From the NCBI RefSeq assembly GCF_018402175.1, contig NZ_JAGYJK010000009.1, forward strand, positions 1-64,000: DNA of 64,000 nt. Reading direction: 5' to 3'. This DNA is from Yoonia sp. (lineage in GTDB: Bacteria > Pseudomonadota > Alphaproteobacteria > Rhodobacterales > Rhodobacteraceae). Of this stretch, positions 27,109 through 36,537 are shown in pieces (positions within the stretch are counted from its first letter, which is position 1; each line of letters begins with the position of its first letter). The notes under the pieces were generated by a model, which searched no databases, was not told the origin of the DNA, and saw only the letters and a list, made by a program, of their open reading frames with translations. A program made the translations under genes and the position numbers.

Positions 27109-27319
27109 GTTCCTGAACCCCCGTTCCACCACGAGAAGATCAAAGGGCCAGAATGTTAAGTTTCGCCTTCGCGCATTTAATTTTTCATTTAAAACTGTTA
27201 ATTAATAGTGGCTTAACATGATGAATGACCCGACTGCGCCTTGACAAAAACCACAGGCGATACCCCACCAGCCCGCCATATGGGACTGACGCGCGTATGG
27301 CTGCGACAATGAAATAAGT

Positions 27320-27334
27320 TGCGAACGCTTCGCA
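27320..27334. promoter_or_regulatory. Putative metal-responsive (Mur/Fur-type) operator
   Basis: TGCGAACGCTTCGCA is a 6-3-6 inverted repeat located 47 bp before the metal-binding protein ATG. The TGC...GCA outer bases and length resemble alphaproteobacterial Mur/Fur-family boxes for Mn/Fe control. Assignment rests on position and symmetry only. Confidence 0.45.
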
Positions 27335-27380
27335 TTTGCACATAAATGGCGCCATGAAGACACGAATCAAAGGATAGACC

Positions 27381-28364
27381 ATGTCCACCCAAAGCGTGGC
27401 AGCACGGCTTTGCGCAACGGTCGCGGCACTTGCGATCACCACCCCCGCCTTTGCGCAGGATGGGCCGCTGAACGTGCTGACCACCGTGACCATGATCGCG
27501 GATGTCGCGGCAAATGTGGCGGGCGATTGTGCCACGGTCACATCGCTGTTGGGTGCGGGCAGTGATCCGCATCTGTACCGCCCGACGGCGGCGGATGTGC
27601 AAAAGCTATCGGGTGCCGATCTGATCCTGTATGTCGATCCCGCTCTCGAAGCGCGGCTGGCCGAGGTGCTGGCAGGTTTCACCGACCGCACACCGACCAT
27701 CGGCCTTGCACGCGCGAGCTTTGACGACAGCACCTTGCTGGGCGATGCCGAGGATGCCGCACAGATCGACCCGCATCTGTGGATGGATGTCAGCCTTTGG
27801 GCGCAGATCGCCCCCGTGATCGCCGATGCCATCGCCGCCCAGCGCCCCGATTGCGCGGATGATCTGGCGGCGAATGTCGCCAATTACACGGCCCAGCTGG
27901 ACGCGCTGCACATTTGGGTAACACAGGCGATCGCCTCGATCCCAAAGGATCAGCGCCTGTTGATCACCGCGCATGACGCCTTTGAATATTTCGCCTCCGG
28001 CTATGGCATCACGGCGTCCGAGGCCATCGAAGGCATCAGCACCGAATCCGAGGCCAGCATCGGCGATATCCGCGATGTGGCGGCCTTTGTCGTCGACAGC
28101 GGCGTGCCTGCGGTCTTTGTTGAAACCACGATCAACCCCCGCACCATTGAAGCCTTGGTGGCAGAGGTGCAAAGTCAGGGCCATGCTGTGGTCATCGGTG
28201 GCGCGCTGTTTTCGGATGCCATGGGTGATGACGGAACCCCCGAAGGCACCTATATCGGCATGATCCGCGCCAATACGGTGACCGTGACCAAAGCCCTCGG
28301 TGGCACATTACCGGATTGGCCAAAGGCGTTGGACGGCTGGGCGCGCGACTGGACCATCAAGTGA
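27381..28364 (+). CDS. Metal ABC transporter substrate-binding protein (Mn/Zn/Fe, cluster A-I)
   Basis: Periplasmic metal receptor of 327 residues. A signal peptide (ALAITTPAFA) is followed by a TroA/ZnuA-fold domain. Likely metal ligands are His in GSDPHLYRP, His in QIDPHLWMD, His in ITAHDAFEYF and an acidic residue later in the C-lobe. There is no His-rich loop, which favours Mn or Fe over a ZnuA role. First gene of a four-gene operon with the ATPase 33 bp downstream and two permeases. A symmetric metal-box-like site lies upstream. Confidence 0.9.
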   Translation: MSTQSVAARLCATVAALAITTPAFAQDGPLNVLTTVTMIADVAANVAGDCATVTSLLGAGSDPHLYRPTAADVQKLSGADLILYVDPALEARLAEVLAGFTDRTPTIGLARASFDDSTLLGDAEDAAQIDPHLWMDVSLWAQIAPVIADAIAAQRPDCADDLAANVANYTAQLDALHIWVTQAIASIPKDQRLLITAHDAFEYFASGYGITASEAIEGISTESEASIGDIRDVAAFVVDSGVPAVFVETTINPRTIEALVAEVQSQGHAVVIGGALFSDAMGDDGTPEGTYIGMIRANTVTVTKALGGTLPDWPKALDGWARDWTIK

Positions 28365-28397
28365 GCGCGCCACAGCGCCATCCACAGAAAAGGGGCG

Positions 28398-29174
28398 ATG
28401 ATGCGTGACGATACCCTGCACGAGCCTGAACAGGCGCTGCATGTCGAGGATCTGACCGTCACCTATGGCGCGAACCCGGTGTTGTGGGATATCGACCTTG
28501 ATATCCCCCCCGGCGTGATGTGCGCCATCGTCGGCCCGAACGGGGCGGGCAAATCCACGCTGATCAAGGCGGCGCTTGGCCTTGTGCGCCCTGTCGCGGG
28601 GCATGTGCGGTTTCTGGGGCGGCCCATCGGGCAGATGCGCGGGCAGATCGGCTATGTCCCGCAGCGCCACAGCGTCGATTGGGATTTCCCAACAACCGCG
28701 CGCGATGTTGTCGAAATGGGTCTTTACCGCGACCTTGGCTGGCTGCGCCGACCGGGCAAGGCGGAACATGCCCGCGCTTTGGCCGCCTTGGCCGAGGTCG
28801 GGATGCAGGATTATGCCGACCGCCAGATCAGCCAGTTGTCGGGCGGCCAGCAACAGCGGGTGTTTATCGCGCGGGCCTTGGTGCAGGACGCGCCGATCCT
28901 GATCCTTGACGAACCGATGGCAGGGGTCGATGCCAGCACCGAGGCAATCATCATCGCCTTGCTGAAAAAGCTCCGCGATGCGGGGCGCACGGTGATCGTC
29001 GTGCATCACGACCTGACAACAGTGCAAAGCTATTTTGACTGGCTGGTCATGCTGAACGTGCGCATCATCGCGCAAGGCCCCGTCGCGCAGACCTATTCGG
29101 CCGACAACCTGCGTGCGGCCTATGGCCGCCATCTGGCGATGATCGCCGTTCCGGCCGAGGAAGCCGCATCTTGA
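28398..29174 (+). CDS. Metal ABC transporter ATP-binding protein
   Basis: 258-residue ABC ATPase of the Mn/Zn/Fe family. Walker A is GPNGAGKST, the signature is LSGGQQQR, Walker B is ILILDEP, and the switch His is in VVHHDL. The segment YVPQRHSVDWDFPTTARDVVEMG is typical of MntB/TroB/SitB proteins. Two adjacent ATG codons (28398 and 28401) follow AGGGG; either could be used. The stop overlaps the TTG start of the first permease. Confidence 0.93.
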   Translation: MMRDDTLHEPEQALHVEDLTVTYGANPVLWDIDLDIPPGVMCAIVGPNGAGKSTLIKAALGLVRPVAGHVRFLGRPIGQMRGQIGYVPQRHSVDWDFPTTARDVVEMGLYRDLGWLRRPGKAEHARALAALAEVGMQDYADRQISQLSGGQQQRVFIARALVQDAPILILDEPMAGVDASTEAIIIALLKKLRDAGRTVIVVHHDLTTVQSYFDWLVMLNVRIIAQGPVAQTYSADNLRAAYGRHLAMIAVPAEEAAS

Positions 29175-30319
29175 CGGCCATCATCGACCTTTTCTCCAGC
29201 GACATTGTCCAGACCGTGCTGATCGGTGCAGCGCTGCTGGGCGCGATTTCGGGGATGCTGGGGGCCTTTGCCGTGCTGCGCCGCCAAAGCCTGCTGGGCG
29301 ATGCGCTCAGCCATGCCGCCCTGCCCGGTGTCTGCCTTGGGTTCTTGATCGCGGGCGGGCGTGATCTGGGCAGCGTGATGGTCGGCGCTTTTGCCACGGG
29401 GGCGCTGGCGGCCTTGGTGATGATGCTGATCGTGCGGCGCACGAGCTTGAAAACCGATGCCGCCCTTGGCATCGTGCTGAGCGTGTTTTTCGCCGTGGGC
29501 ATCGTCCTGTTGACCGTGATCCAGACGCAGGGCGGGTCCGGCAGTCTGGGCCTGATGACCTTTTTGTTCGGGCAGGCAGCAGCGATCCTGCGCAGCGATC
29601 TGTGGGTTATGGGTGGGGTCGGTCTAGTTGCATTATTGCTGGTGCTGGCCTTCTGGAAAGAATTCAAGCTGGTCAGTTTCGATGCAGCCTTTGCCCGCGC
29701 CCAAGGCTTTCCTGTGACCGCGTTAGAGGCAGTGCTGACCGTCATGGTGGCGCTTGCCATCGTGGTGGGATTGCAGCTGGTCGGGGTGGTGCTGATGGTT
29801 GCCTTGCTGATCGCACCCGCGGCGGCGGCGCGGCAATGGACGAATTCGCTGGGTGGGATGGTGGTGTTGTCAGCCGCCATCGGTGCGGCGTCCGGTGCAG
29901 GCGGCGCGCTGGTGAGTGCCACGACACGCGGGCTGGCCACCGGACCAGTCGTGGTGCTGATCGCCACAGGGATCGTGATGGTTTCATTGCTGATCGCCCC
30001 CGGGCGCGGTCTGGTCTGGCAGGCTACCGCCGCGCGACGCGCACGCGCGCGGATCAGCGACGGGCGGGTGCTGGCCACCTTGCAAGGCTTTGCGCAGATG
30101 CATGACGACGCGGGCTATCCCTCCGAGCGCGGCATGTTGCAGGTGGCCTTGGGGGTGAAACCGCCCGCCGCAACGCTGGCATCGCTGGAAAGCCGCGGGT
30201 TGATCCGGTCGGTCACGCATCCGCCCGAAACTACGCCGCATTGGGAACTGACCAAAGCAGGCCATAGCGAGGCGGCCGCCCTATCCGGCCAGCCCGAAAC
30301 AAGGCAGCGCACCACATGA
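29171..30319 (+). CDS. Metal ABC transporter permease with C-terminal winged-helix-like domain
   Basis: 382 residues starting at a TTG that overlaps the ATPase stop (TTGA). Residues 1 to about 280 form an ABC-3 permease with about eight helices, including the LLGDALSHAALPGVCLGF segment that is conserved in the family. After the last helix (VSLLIAPGRGLVW) there are about 95 additional soluble residues. They read like a DtxR/MarR-type winged helix (RVLATLQGFAQMHDD, then TLASLESRGLIRSVTH, then a basic/beta wing and LTKAGHSEA). Ordinary permeases end soon after the last helix. This is similar in plan to chlamydial YtgCR. Confidence 0.85.
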   Translation: MTAIIDLFSSDIVQTVLIGAALLGAISGMLGAFAVLRRQSLLGDALSHAALPGVCLGFLIAGGRDLGSVMVGAFATGALAALVMMLIVRRTSLKTDAALGIVLSVFFAVGIVLLTVIQTQGGSGSLGLMTFLFGQAAAILRSDLWVMGGVGLVALLLVLAFWKEFKLVSFDAAFARAQGFPVTALEAVLTVMVALAIVVGLQLVGVVLMVALLIAPAAAARQWTNSLGGMVVLSAAIGAASGAGGALVSATTRGLATGPVVVLIATGIVMVSLLIAPGRGLVWQATAARRARARISDGRVLATLQGFAQMHDDAGYPSERGMLQVALGVKPPAATLASLESRGLIRSVTHPPETTPHWELTKAGHSEAAALSGQPETRQRTT

Positions 30320-31445
30320 TCACCGCCTTTTTCAGTCTATCCCGCTGATGATCGTGCTGACCGGCGTGCTGACAGGCATTTCGGCGGCACTGCTGGGGTC
30401 GTTCCTGATCCTGCGCGGCAATGCGATGCTGACCGATGCAATCAGCCATTCCATCGTCTTCGGCATCATCGTTGTCTGGCTACTGACGGGCCAGACATCG
30501 GGGCCAGTGCAGGTGCTGGGGGCGGCGATCACCGGCGTCCTGACGGTCATTTTATCGGAACTTCTGGCGCGCTCAAAACTGGTCAAGATGGATGCGGCCA
30601 TCGGCCTGGTATTTCCCGCACTCTTTGCCGCCGGCGTGATCCTGATTTCAATCAACGCGCGCAATGTGCATCTGGATGTGGACAGCGTGCTGTTGGGCGA
30701 AATCGGCTTTGTCTGGCTGAATACCGTGGCGCTGTTCGGGGTGGATGTGCCGGTGGCGGTGGCGACACTGGGGGCGGTGCTGGTGGTCAACCTTACCTTC
30801 GTGCTGGTGTTGTGGAAAGAATTGAAACTGGCCACCTTCGACGCAGGGCTGGCCGCCGCCTTGGGGTTTTTGCCCGGTGTGTTGCATTACGCGATCCTGA
30901 CCCTCACCAGCGTGACGGCGGTTGCGGCCTTCGACGCAGTCGGCGCGATCCTGTTCATCGCCTTCGTCGTGGTCCCGCCTGCGACCGCCTATCTGCTGAC
31001 CCGCAGGCTGTGGCTGATGGTCATGCTGGCGGTGGGCTTTGCGGTGGCCGCCGTGATCAGCGGGTATTTTCTGGCCTTGCACTGGAACGTGTCCATCGGC
31101 GGCATGATGGCCAGCATGACGGGCGTCTGGTTCGCACTGGCGCTGCTGTTCGCACCGGCGCAGGGGCTGGTCGCGCAGGCGTTGCGCGCACGCACCGAAC
31201 GGCTGGACCATGATTGCCGCGCGCTGGTGGCGCATCTGTTCACCCATCAGGACACCCCCGCCATGGCCGAGGAAAACACCCTGCGCGCGCTGGTCAGTCA
31301 CCTGCGCTGGACCGCGCCGCGCGCCCGCGCCGCCGTACTGCGCGCGCATGACCGCGACCTGATCGAACGCCGCGATGGCCTATTGTGCCTGCGCCCCAAA
31401 GGCACAGCCGAGGTCGAGGCGATTTTTGGGCGCAGCAACGCCTAA
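30316..31445 (+). CDS. Second metal ABC permease with winged-helix-like tail, frameshift near 5' end
   Basis: ABC-3 permease of the same operon. The expected ATG at 30316 overlaps the previous stop (ATGA) and begins MITAFF. After one missing base in the T-run at 30328-30332 the frame changes and continues QSIPLMIVLTGVLTG to the end. As read, only a start at 30348 gives an open frame; with one base restored the protein has 376 residues. The membrane part has about eight helices with NAMLTDAISHSIVFGI. The last 90 or so residues (HDCRALVAHLF..., TLRALVSHLRW..., RAHDRDLIERRDGLLCLRPKG) again resemble a winged helix, as in its partner. Confidence 0.85.
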
Positions 31446-32299
31446 CCCTGATTGACGACCCTTTGGGTCTGCACGCCCAGCCCGTCGATGCCAAGGCGCA
31501 TGGTTTCACCACCCGCGAGATAGTGTTGCGGATTTTGCCCCATACCCACCCCCGGCGGTGTGCCTGTCGAAATGATATCGCCCGGCTGCAGGCTCATGAA
31601 CTGCGAACAATAAGCCACCAGATGCGGCACCTTGAAAACCATCGTCGCGGTGCTGCCGTCCTGATAGCGATGGCCATCTACCTCTAGCCAGAGGCGCAGG
31701 TTGTCATGATCGGCAATCTCGTCACGCGTCACCAGCCAGGGGCCAATGGGGCCGAAGGTGTCGCAGCCTTTGCCCTTGTCCCAAGTGCCCGCGCGTTCGA
31801 TCTGGTATGAGCGTTCCGACACATCATTGATCACGCAGAACCCCGCGACATGGGCCATGGCGTCGGATTCTTCGATATAGGCGCCACCCTGCCCGATCAC
31901 GACGCCCAGTTCGACCTCCCAATCGGTCTTGACTGACCCGCGCGGGATCAGGATGTCATCATCGGGGCCCGTGATGGCCGATGTCCATTTGTTGAAAATC
32001 ACTGGTTCGGGCGGCACGGCAAGCCCGCTTTCAGCAGCATGATCGGCGTAATTCAGCCCGATACAGATGAATTTTCCGACCTGCCCGACACAGGGGCCAA
32101 GCCGCAGGTCATGCTGCGGGGTGCCGTCAACAATCGGCAGGCTGTCGATATCAAGCGCCTGCAACCGCGCGATACTGGCGGGCAACAAGGCCGCTGCGGC
32201 GATGTCCGGCACATAGGCGGAAAGGTCGCGCACGCGGCCTTGCGCATCCAGACATCCGGGTTTTTCCTGACCGCCGGGGCCGTAACGCACGAATTTCAT
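31442..32299 (-). CDS. Fumarylacetoacetate hydrolase (FAH) family protein
   Basis: 285-residue member of the FAH/2-keto-3-deoxy-fuconate hydrolase family. The motif CIGLNYADHAAESG and the metal-binding acidic residues in TDWEVELGVVIG (E-x-E) plus a later Asp in FCVINDVSERSYQ are present. The C-terminal STGTPPGVGMG loop is typical. Members cleave C-C bonds or decarboxylate 2-oxo acids such as 2,4-diketo-3-deoxy sugars or ureidoglycolate-like compounds. The exact reaction is not deducible. Overlaps the permease stop tail-to-tail by 4 bp; 217 bp of apparently empty DNA lie upstream. Confidence 0.9.
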   Translation of the reverse strand: MKFVRYGPGGQEKPGCLDAQGRVRDLSAYVPDIAAAALLPASIARLQALDIDSLPIVDGTPQHDLRLGPCVGQVGKFICIGLNYADHAAESGLAVPPEPVIFNKWTSAITGPDDDILIPRGSVKTDWEVELGVVIGQGGAYIEESDAMAHVAGFCVINDVSERSYQIERAGTWDKGKGCDTFGPIGPWLVTRDEIADHDNLRLWLEVDGHRYQDGSTATMVFKVPHLVAYCSQFMSLQPGDIISTGTPPGVGMGQNPQHYLAGGETMRLGIDGLGVQTQRVVNQG

Positions 32300-32516
32300 C
32301 TGTTTGTCTTCTTTCCCGGTTCATGGGGCGCAGCTACGATCCGCACTGAATGCTGCAGAATGACCGGCCCCGAGTTTGCCGATCATGTGATATGCGACTG
32401 GTCATGAAAGTAAATGGTCGCAGCGCTCATCTTAGAAAGTTGGGTCTTGCGACATTGTATTGTGCGGCCTGCGCTTGTGGACCAAACCAGAATCAAGTGC
32501 TGCGTTGATGGACACA

Positions 32517-34739
32517 TCAGCTTTTTTTAGCGACAGGTCGCCGCGCGGTGAGCCGCGGATCACCGGCGCGGTCGCGTACTGCAACCTGCGCGGCACTTGT
32601 GCTTTGCTTGACTAATGCGACCAGATCGACAAGCGCCGCAAGATCGCTTGTTTTCTGCAAACGCAACGTTTCGCAGTGGTTTCCCGCACGCGGCAACCCC
32701 AGCGTCATGGCCGCCCCGTTGAGCATATGCAGCGCCTCGTCCAGACGATTGGGGGCGGGACCGTCGGCACCCGTATTGACCATCTGGACAAGCGCCTCGG
32801 CATCCTTGCAGAGCTGGTCCAGCAAATCGCACAACAGATCAGGGCCCAGTTCATCCAGCACCAAGTGCAATTGCGCCATGTCCAACATGGTATCGGACGT
32901 GGGGGCTGTCGGTTTTGCCACGACCGGTTTGGGCAAGGCCATGCAGCCACGCAGCATAGATCCCAATTTGTCGCGAGTCACGGGCTTGGCCACAAAATCG
33001 GTCATGCCGGCGTCCAGACAGCGCTGCCGGTCCTCGGCATAGGCATTGGCGGTCAGGCCGATGATCGGCAAATCAATGCCAAGGCCGCGAATCGCGCGGG
33101 TCGCTGCCAGACCGTCCATCACCGGCATCTGCAAATCCATCAACACGATGTCAAAGGCAGCCAACTGCACAAGATCAAGCGCGATGCTACCGTCATTGGC
33201 AGTAACGACCCGCGCACCGAAACTTTGCAGCAACGCAGCGGCCACTTCGCGGTTGATGGGGTTATCCTCGACCAGCAGCACCCGGATATCGCGAGGCACG
33301 TCCGGCTGGACCGGGATAGCGCGCACAGCCACAGGCGCCGCCGGTCCCAGGACCGTGACCGGCAGTTCAACCCAAAACACACTGCCTTGGCCTATCGCGC
33401 TTTCGACGCCGATCCGTCCCCCCATACCGGTGACCACCCGCCTACAGATCGCAAGGCCCAGCCCAGTGCCACCAAACGGGCGCGATTCCGATCCTTCAAT
33501 CTGGCTAAAATCGCGGAACAGCTTGCCGTGATCTTCGGGCGCAATGCCGATGCCGCTGTCTTGCACCTCGATGCGCAAACCGTCTTGCGCCAAAAGCATC
33601 CCACGCACGCTGACCCGACCTACGGGCGTGAACTTGATCGCATTGGACACAAGGTTCAAAAGGATCTGCCGCAGGCGGATTTCATCGGTCATGATTGTTA
33701 TGGCGGGCAGATCAATATCGAACGCAAGACCGGCATCCGCAATGCGTGCCTGGAACACATCCTGGACAAGACTGACCACATCAGGCAGCGAGACAGGCGC
33801 ATTGTTGAAGGTGACGCCGTTGGCATCAAGATTCGAATAATCAAGAATATCGTTGATGATATCGAGCAGAACATGCCCAGACCGCCAGATTGTGAGGACG
33901 CGGCGGGATTGCGCAGGGTCCAGATCCTCGGTCCGCAAAAGATCGGCCGCCCCGATGATGCCGTTCAGTGGCGTGCGAATTTCATGGCTCATCGTGGCCA
34001 GAAACATCGATTTCGCCGCACTTGCAGCCTCGGCGGCGGCGGCACTGCGCGAATTTCGGACCGAAAGCTCGCGCAATTGTTTCTGGGTCTGGGAAATAAT
34101 GCGCAGGTCAAGGAATTGCAGCAGGATCGTGCAGATGAAAACCAGCGCTGCAACCCCCGCAGCCACGGCAAGCCGCTGATACAAGGCAAATGCCTGCTGC
34201 CTGCTTGCAACACGGGCCTCGTTCAGCGTCGCATTGGTCGCGATGACAAGATCGTTGCTGGTCGTATTGACCTTTCGGGCCTCGGCAAGGATGAGCGGCA
34301 AGGCGTCTTCAACCGCCGACCGGTCACCAGCAAGCGCATCAATCATCTGCGCCAGATCATGTATTTCCTGACTGACGGCGGCCTCAATGATCTGCAATTC
34401 ACTGGAGGATTGAAAAGAATCCGAAAAAACACCCCGATCAAGCAAGGCGATCCGGCTATACAATAAGTCAAAGGCAAGCAATACTGCGTCAATCGCATCG
34501 GGTGTTGGGTTATTCTGCGCCTCCAGCACAACCTGGGTCAGCCGTGACGCTTGACGGTTGGTCTGGAAAACCGCCCACATCGCATCTTCGCGCACGCTTT
34601 GCAGCATGACCTGCCGGCGATCCTGCAGACTGGCGAAAAGATAGGCTGTCGCTAAAATCATTGCCAGACCCAGCACCATCAATGCGAAGGTGACCCAGCG
34701 AACGGACAGGTTCCACCCCAATATCTTGGGATAGACCAC
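32517..34739 (-). CDS. Hybrid sensor histidine kinase (HisKA-HATPase-REC-Hpt)
   Basis: 740 residues from a GTG start one base after the preceding stop, whose GGGGA serves as ribosome-binding site. Two membrane helices (about 15-36 and 189-211) flank a helical periplasmic sensor of about 150 residues. Next come HisKA with phospho-His H252 ([10 protein letters not shown]), an HATPase with N, G1 and G2 boxes ([24 protein letters not shown]), a receiver with D535 ([12 protein letters not shown]), and a C-terminal Hpt-like bundle with H671 in [13 protein letters not shown] complete His-Asp-His relay is thus present. Co-operonic with a periplasmic molybdopterin-fold protein and an HD-GYP regulator. 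Confidence 0.92.
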   Translation of the reverse strand: MVYPKILGWNLSVRWVTFALMVLGLAMILATAYLFASLQDRRQVMLQSVREDAMWAVFQTNRQASRLTQVVLEAQNNPTPDAIDAVLLAFDLLYSRIALLDRGVFSDSFQSSSELQIIEAAVSQEIHDLAQMIDALAGDRSAVEDALPLILAEARKVNTTSNDLVIATNATLNEARVASRQQAFALYQRLAVAAGVAALVFICTILLQFLDLRIISQTQKQLRELSVRNSRSAAAAEAASAAKSMFLATMSHEIRTPLNGIIGAADLLRTEDLDPAQSRRVLTIWRSGHVLLDIINDILDYSNLDANGVTFNNAPVSLPDVVSLVQDVFQARIADAGLAFDIDLPAITIMTDEIRLRQILLNLVSNAIKFTPVGRVSVRGMLLAQDGLRIEVQDSGIGIAPEDHGKLFRDFSQIEGSESRPFGGTGLGLAICRRVVTGMGGRIGVESAIGQGSVFWVELPVTVLGPAAPVAVRAIPVQPDVPRDIRVLLVEDNPINREVAAALLQSFGARVVTANDGSIALDLVQLAAFDIVLMDLQMPVMDGLAATRAIRGLGIDLPIIGLTANAYAEDRQRCLDAGMTDFVAKPVTRDKLGSMLRGCMALPKPVVAKPTAPTSDTMLDMAQLHLVLDELGPDLLCDLLDQLCKDAEALVQMVNTGADGPAPNRLDEALHMLNGAAMTLGLPRAGNHCETLRLQKTSDLAALVDLVALVKQSTSAAQVAVRDRAGDPRLTARRPVAKKS

Positions 34740-34740
34740 C

Positions 34741-35238
34741 TCAGTCCCCGACGTCGATCTGTGCGATCTGCCAGACAGATCGGCCGAAATAAACCTCATC
34801 GAACAGGTCGGGGTTGTCATCAAAAGGGTAAATCAAAAACAACGGGCCTTTGTCGCGCACCGACATCACCTGCCCATCCAGATGGGTTGCAAGCACCACA
34901 TTCAGATCGCGCAGGTCGCTGGCCGGAACGGTGGCGGCGTAATCGTTCAGCGCGACGACGCGCAATGTCGCACCCTGCGCGCCCACCGCATCAAGAAGGG
35001 CGGCGCCCAGCGGACCACTGAAATCATGGGTACCCTCGAACCAAGGCGTCGCGGTTGTAATGCTGCCCTGCTGCAAATCTTGCAGCATCGCCCGGTCAAA
35101 TCGCGCCACGCCATTCCCGTTGGTATGGGTGATCTTTCCCGAAACCGTCAGGATCACGTCGCCTTGCGGGGCGGGCAATTCAGCCGCCTGCACCAAAGAG
35201 GCGGCCATGGACAGAACAAAAAACAGCAGATATTTCAT
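34741..35238 (-). CDS. Small periplasmic molybdopterin-oxidoreductase-fold protein
   Basis: 165 residues. A Sec signal ([17 protein letters not shown]) is followed by one domain resembling the oxidoreductase molybdopterin-binding fold ([42 protein letters not shown]). The mature protein contains no cysteine, so the Mo-ligating Cys of sulfite-oxidase-type enzymes is absent and catalysis is doubtful. Located between the HD-GYP regulator (24 bp) and the hybrid kinase (1 bp). I infer a ligand- or redox-sensing partner of the kinase's periplasmic domain. Confidence 0.75.
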   Translation of the reverse strand: MKYLLFFVLSMAASLVQAAELPAPQGDVILTVSGKITHTNGNGVARFDRAMLQDLQQGSITTATPWFEGTHDFSGPLGAALLDAVGAQGATLRVVALNDYAATVPASDLRDLNVVLATHLDGQVMSVRDKGPLFLIYPFDDNPDLFDEVYFGRSVWQIAQIDVGD

Positions 35239-35262
35239 CTTGTTCCCCTGTTTTGCAGCATT

Positions 35263-36309
35263 TCAAGCAACGTGGGTGGTGACAGCAGGGTCAGTATAAT
35301 ACTTTTTGATTTCGGTTAAGCCCGCAGTAAAGGCGAGCACGCAGCGCGGATCAAAGTGACGCCCTGACTGGCGCAGGATTTCGGCGTAGGATTGATCGAA
35401 AGACCAAGCTTCCTTATAAGGCCGTTCGGAACAAAGTGCATCAAAAACATCTGCAACTGCCGTAATCCGGGCAGGCAGCGGAATATCCGTTCCGGAAAGA
35501 CCCTTTCCATAGCCGCTGCCATCCCATTTTTCGTGATGATACAGCGCGATGTCATAGGCCATGCGGATCAGGTCGCTGTCACCGTCTTTCAGGATTTGCG
35601 CCCCGATCTCGATGTGACGCTGGATTTCCAGCCGCTCGTCATCGGTCAGGGCTGCGGGCTTGTTCAGCACAGCGTCGCTGATGCCGATCTTGCCGGTATC
35701 GTGCAGCGGTGCAGCCAGATAAATCGTCCTGCAAAAGGCCTTGCTTTGCCCCAATGTGCGGGCAATGATTTCGGCCACAGCCGCCACGCGAGAGATATGT
35801 TGCTGGGTCGTGCCGTCGCGCAATTCGATGGCACGCGCCAGTCGCCAGATCAGTTCTTCCTCGCGTTCGGCCAGTTTACGGGTGGCCTGCTGCACTTCTG
35901 CATCAAGGTGCAAGGCCCGATCCATCAGCGCCAACTGGGCCTTACGCAATGACAAAAGGTTTTGCGCACGCACGCGCAGTTCGTCAGGGTCAAAGGGTTT
36001 ATTCAGAAAATCCGTCGCCCCCGATCGCACGGCCGCCAGACGCAATTCGCGGTCATGATCAGCCGTCAGCATGATGACGGGAATGAACTGGTAATCGGCC
36101 AGGGTGCGCAGATGCATGATACAGGTGATCCCGTCCATGTCTGACATGCGATAATCGACAAGCACCAGATCGAACATCACTTCACGGCACCGCGCCAGTG
36201 CCGATATCGCGTCAGAAAAGCATTCGACCTCATATTCCTCGGAACGGGACAGAACGGCGCGGATCACGCTCCGGCTGATCGGTTCGTCGTCAACAATACA
36301 GACACGCAT
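35263..36309 (-). CDS. Response regulator with HD-GYP phosphodiesterase domain
   Basis: 348-residue protein predicted to hydrolyse cyclic-di-GMP when phosphorylated. N-terminal receiver with acidic pocket VDDE and phospho-acceptor D52 (LVLVDYRMSDMDG) and the switch Lys in LNKPFDPDEL. A coiled-coil linker (about 120-155) leads to the HD-GYP domain. The HD pair is H203-D204 (LHDTGKIGI), the HHEKWDGSGYGKGL motif is at 258-271, and DVFDAL is a metal-site motif. All catalytic residues appear intact. First gene of a three-gene operon ending in the hybrid kinase, its likely phosphodonor. Confidence 0.93.
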   Translation of the reverse strand: MRVCIVDDEPISRSVIRAVLSRSEEYEVECFSDAISALARCREVMFDLVLVDYRMSDMDGITCIMHLRTLADYQFIPVIMLTADHDRELRLAAVRSGATDFLNKPFDPDELRVRAQNLLSLRKAQLALMDRALHLDAEVQQATRKLAEREEELIWRLARAIELRDGTTQQHISRVAAVAEIIARTLGQSKAFCRTIYLAAPLHDTGKIGISDAVLNKPAALTDDERLEIQRHIEIGAQILKDGDSDLIRMAYDIALYHHEKWDGSGYGKGLSGTDIPLPARITAVADVFDALCSERPYKEAWSFDQSYAEILRQSGRHFDPRCVLAFTAGLTEIKKYYTDPAVTTHVA

Positions 36310-36537
36310 TGTTTTGGTGGCCCCTCACTTTTCACTGCGTTTCCTGCCGGGTCCCCGCAAGAGACAAGCATAACGATCAAACTTTCGTCACCAGGTCTTA
36401 ATTATACGTAAACTCAAGTTTCAGGTCCGTCGAAAAAGCGACAGGCTGACGGAGAACACCATAGCATTCATTCTTGCGGCGTGGACAAAAATTCCCATAT
36501 GCACATGACGCCATGGAACAATCCGGCAAGGTGCAAG

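Noticed and set aside
32676-34466. Long plus-strand open frame (about 596 codons) opposite the hybrid kinase
   Set aside because: No ribosome-binding site or recognisable domain; the minus strand encodes clear HisKA, HATPase, REC and Hpt motifs, so this is a GC-driven shadow.
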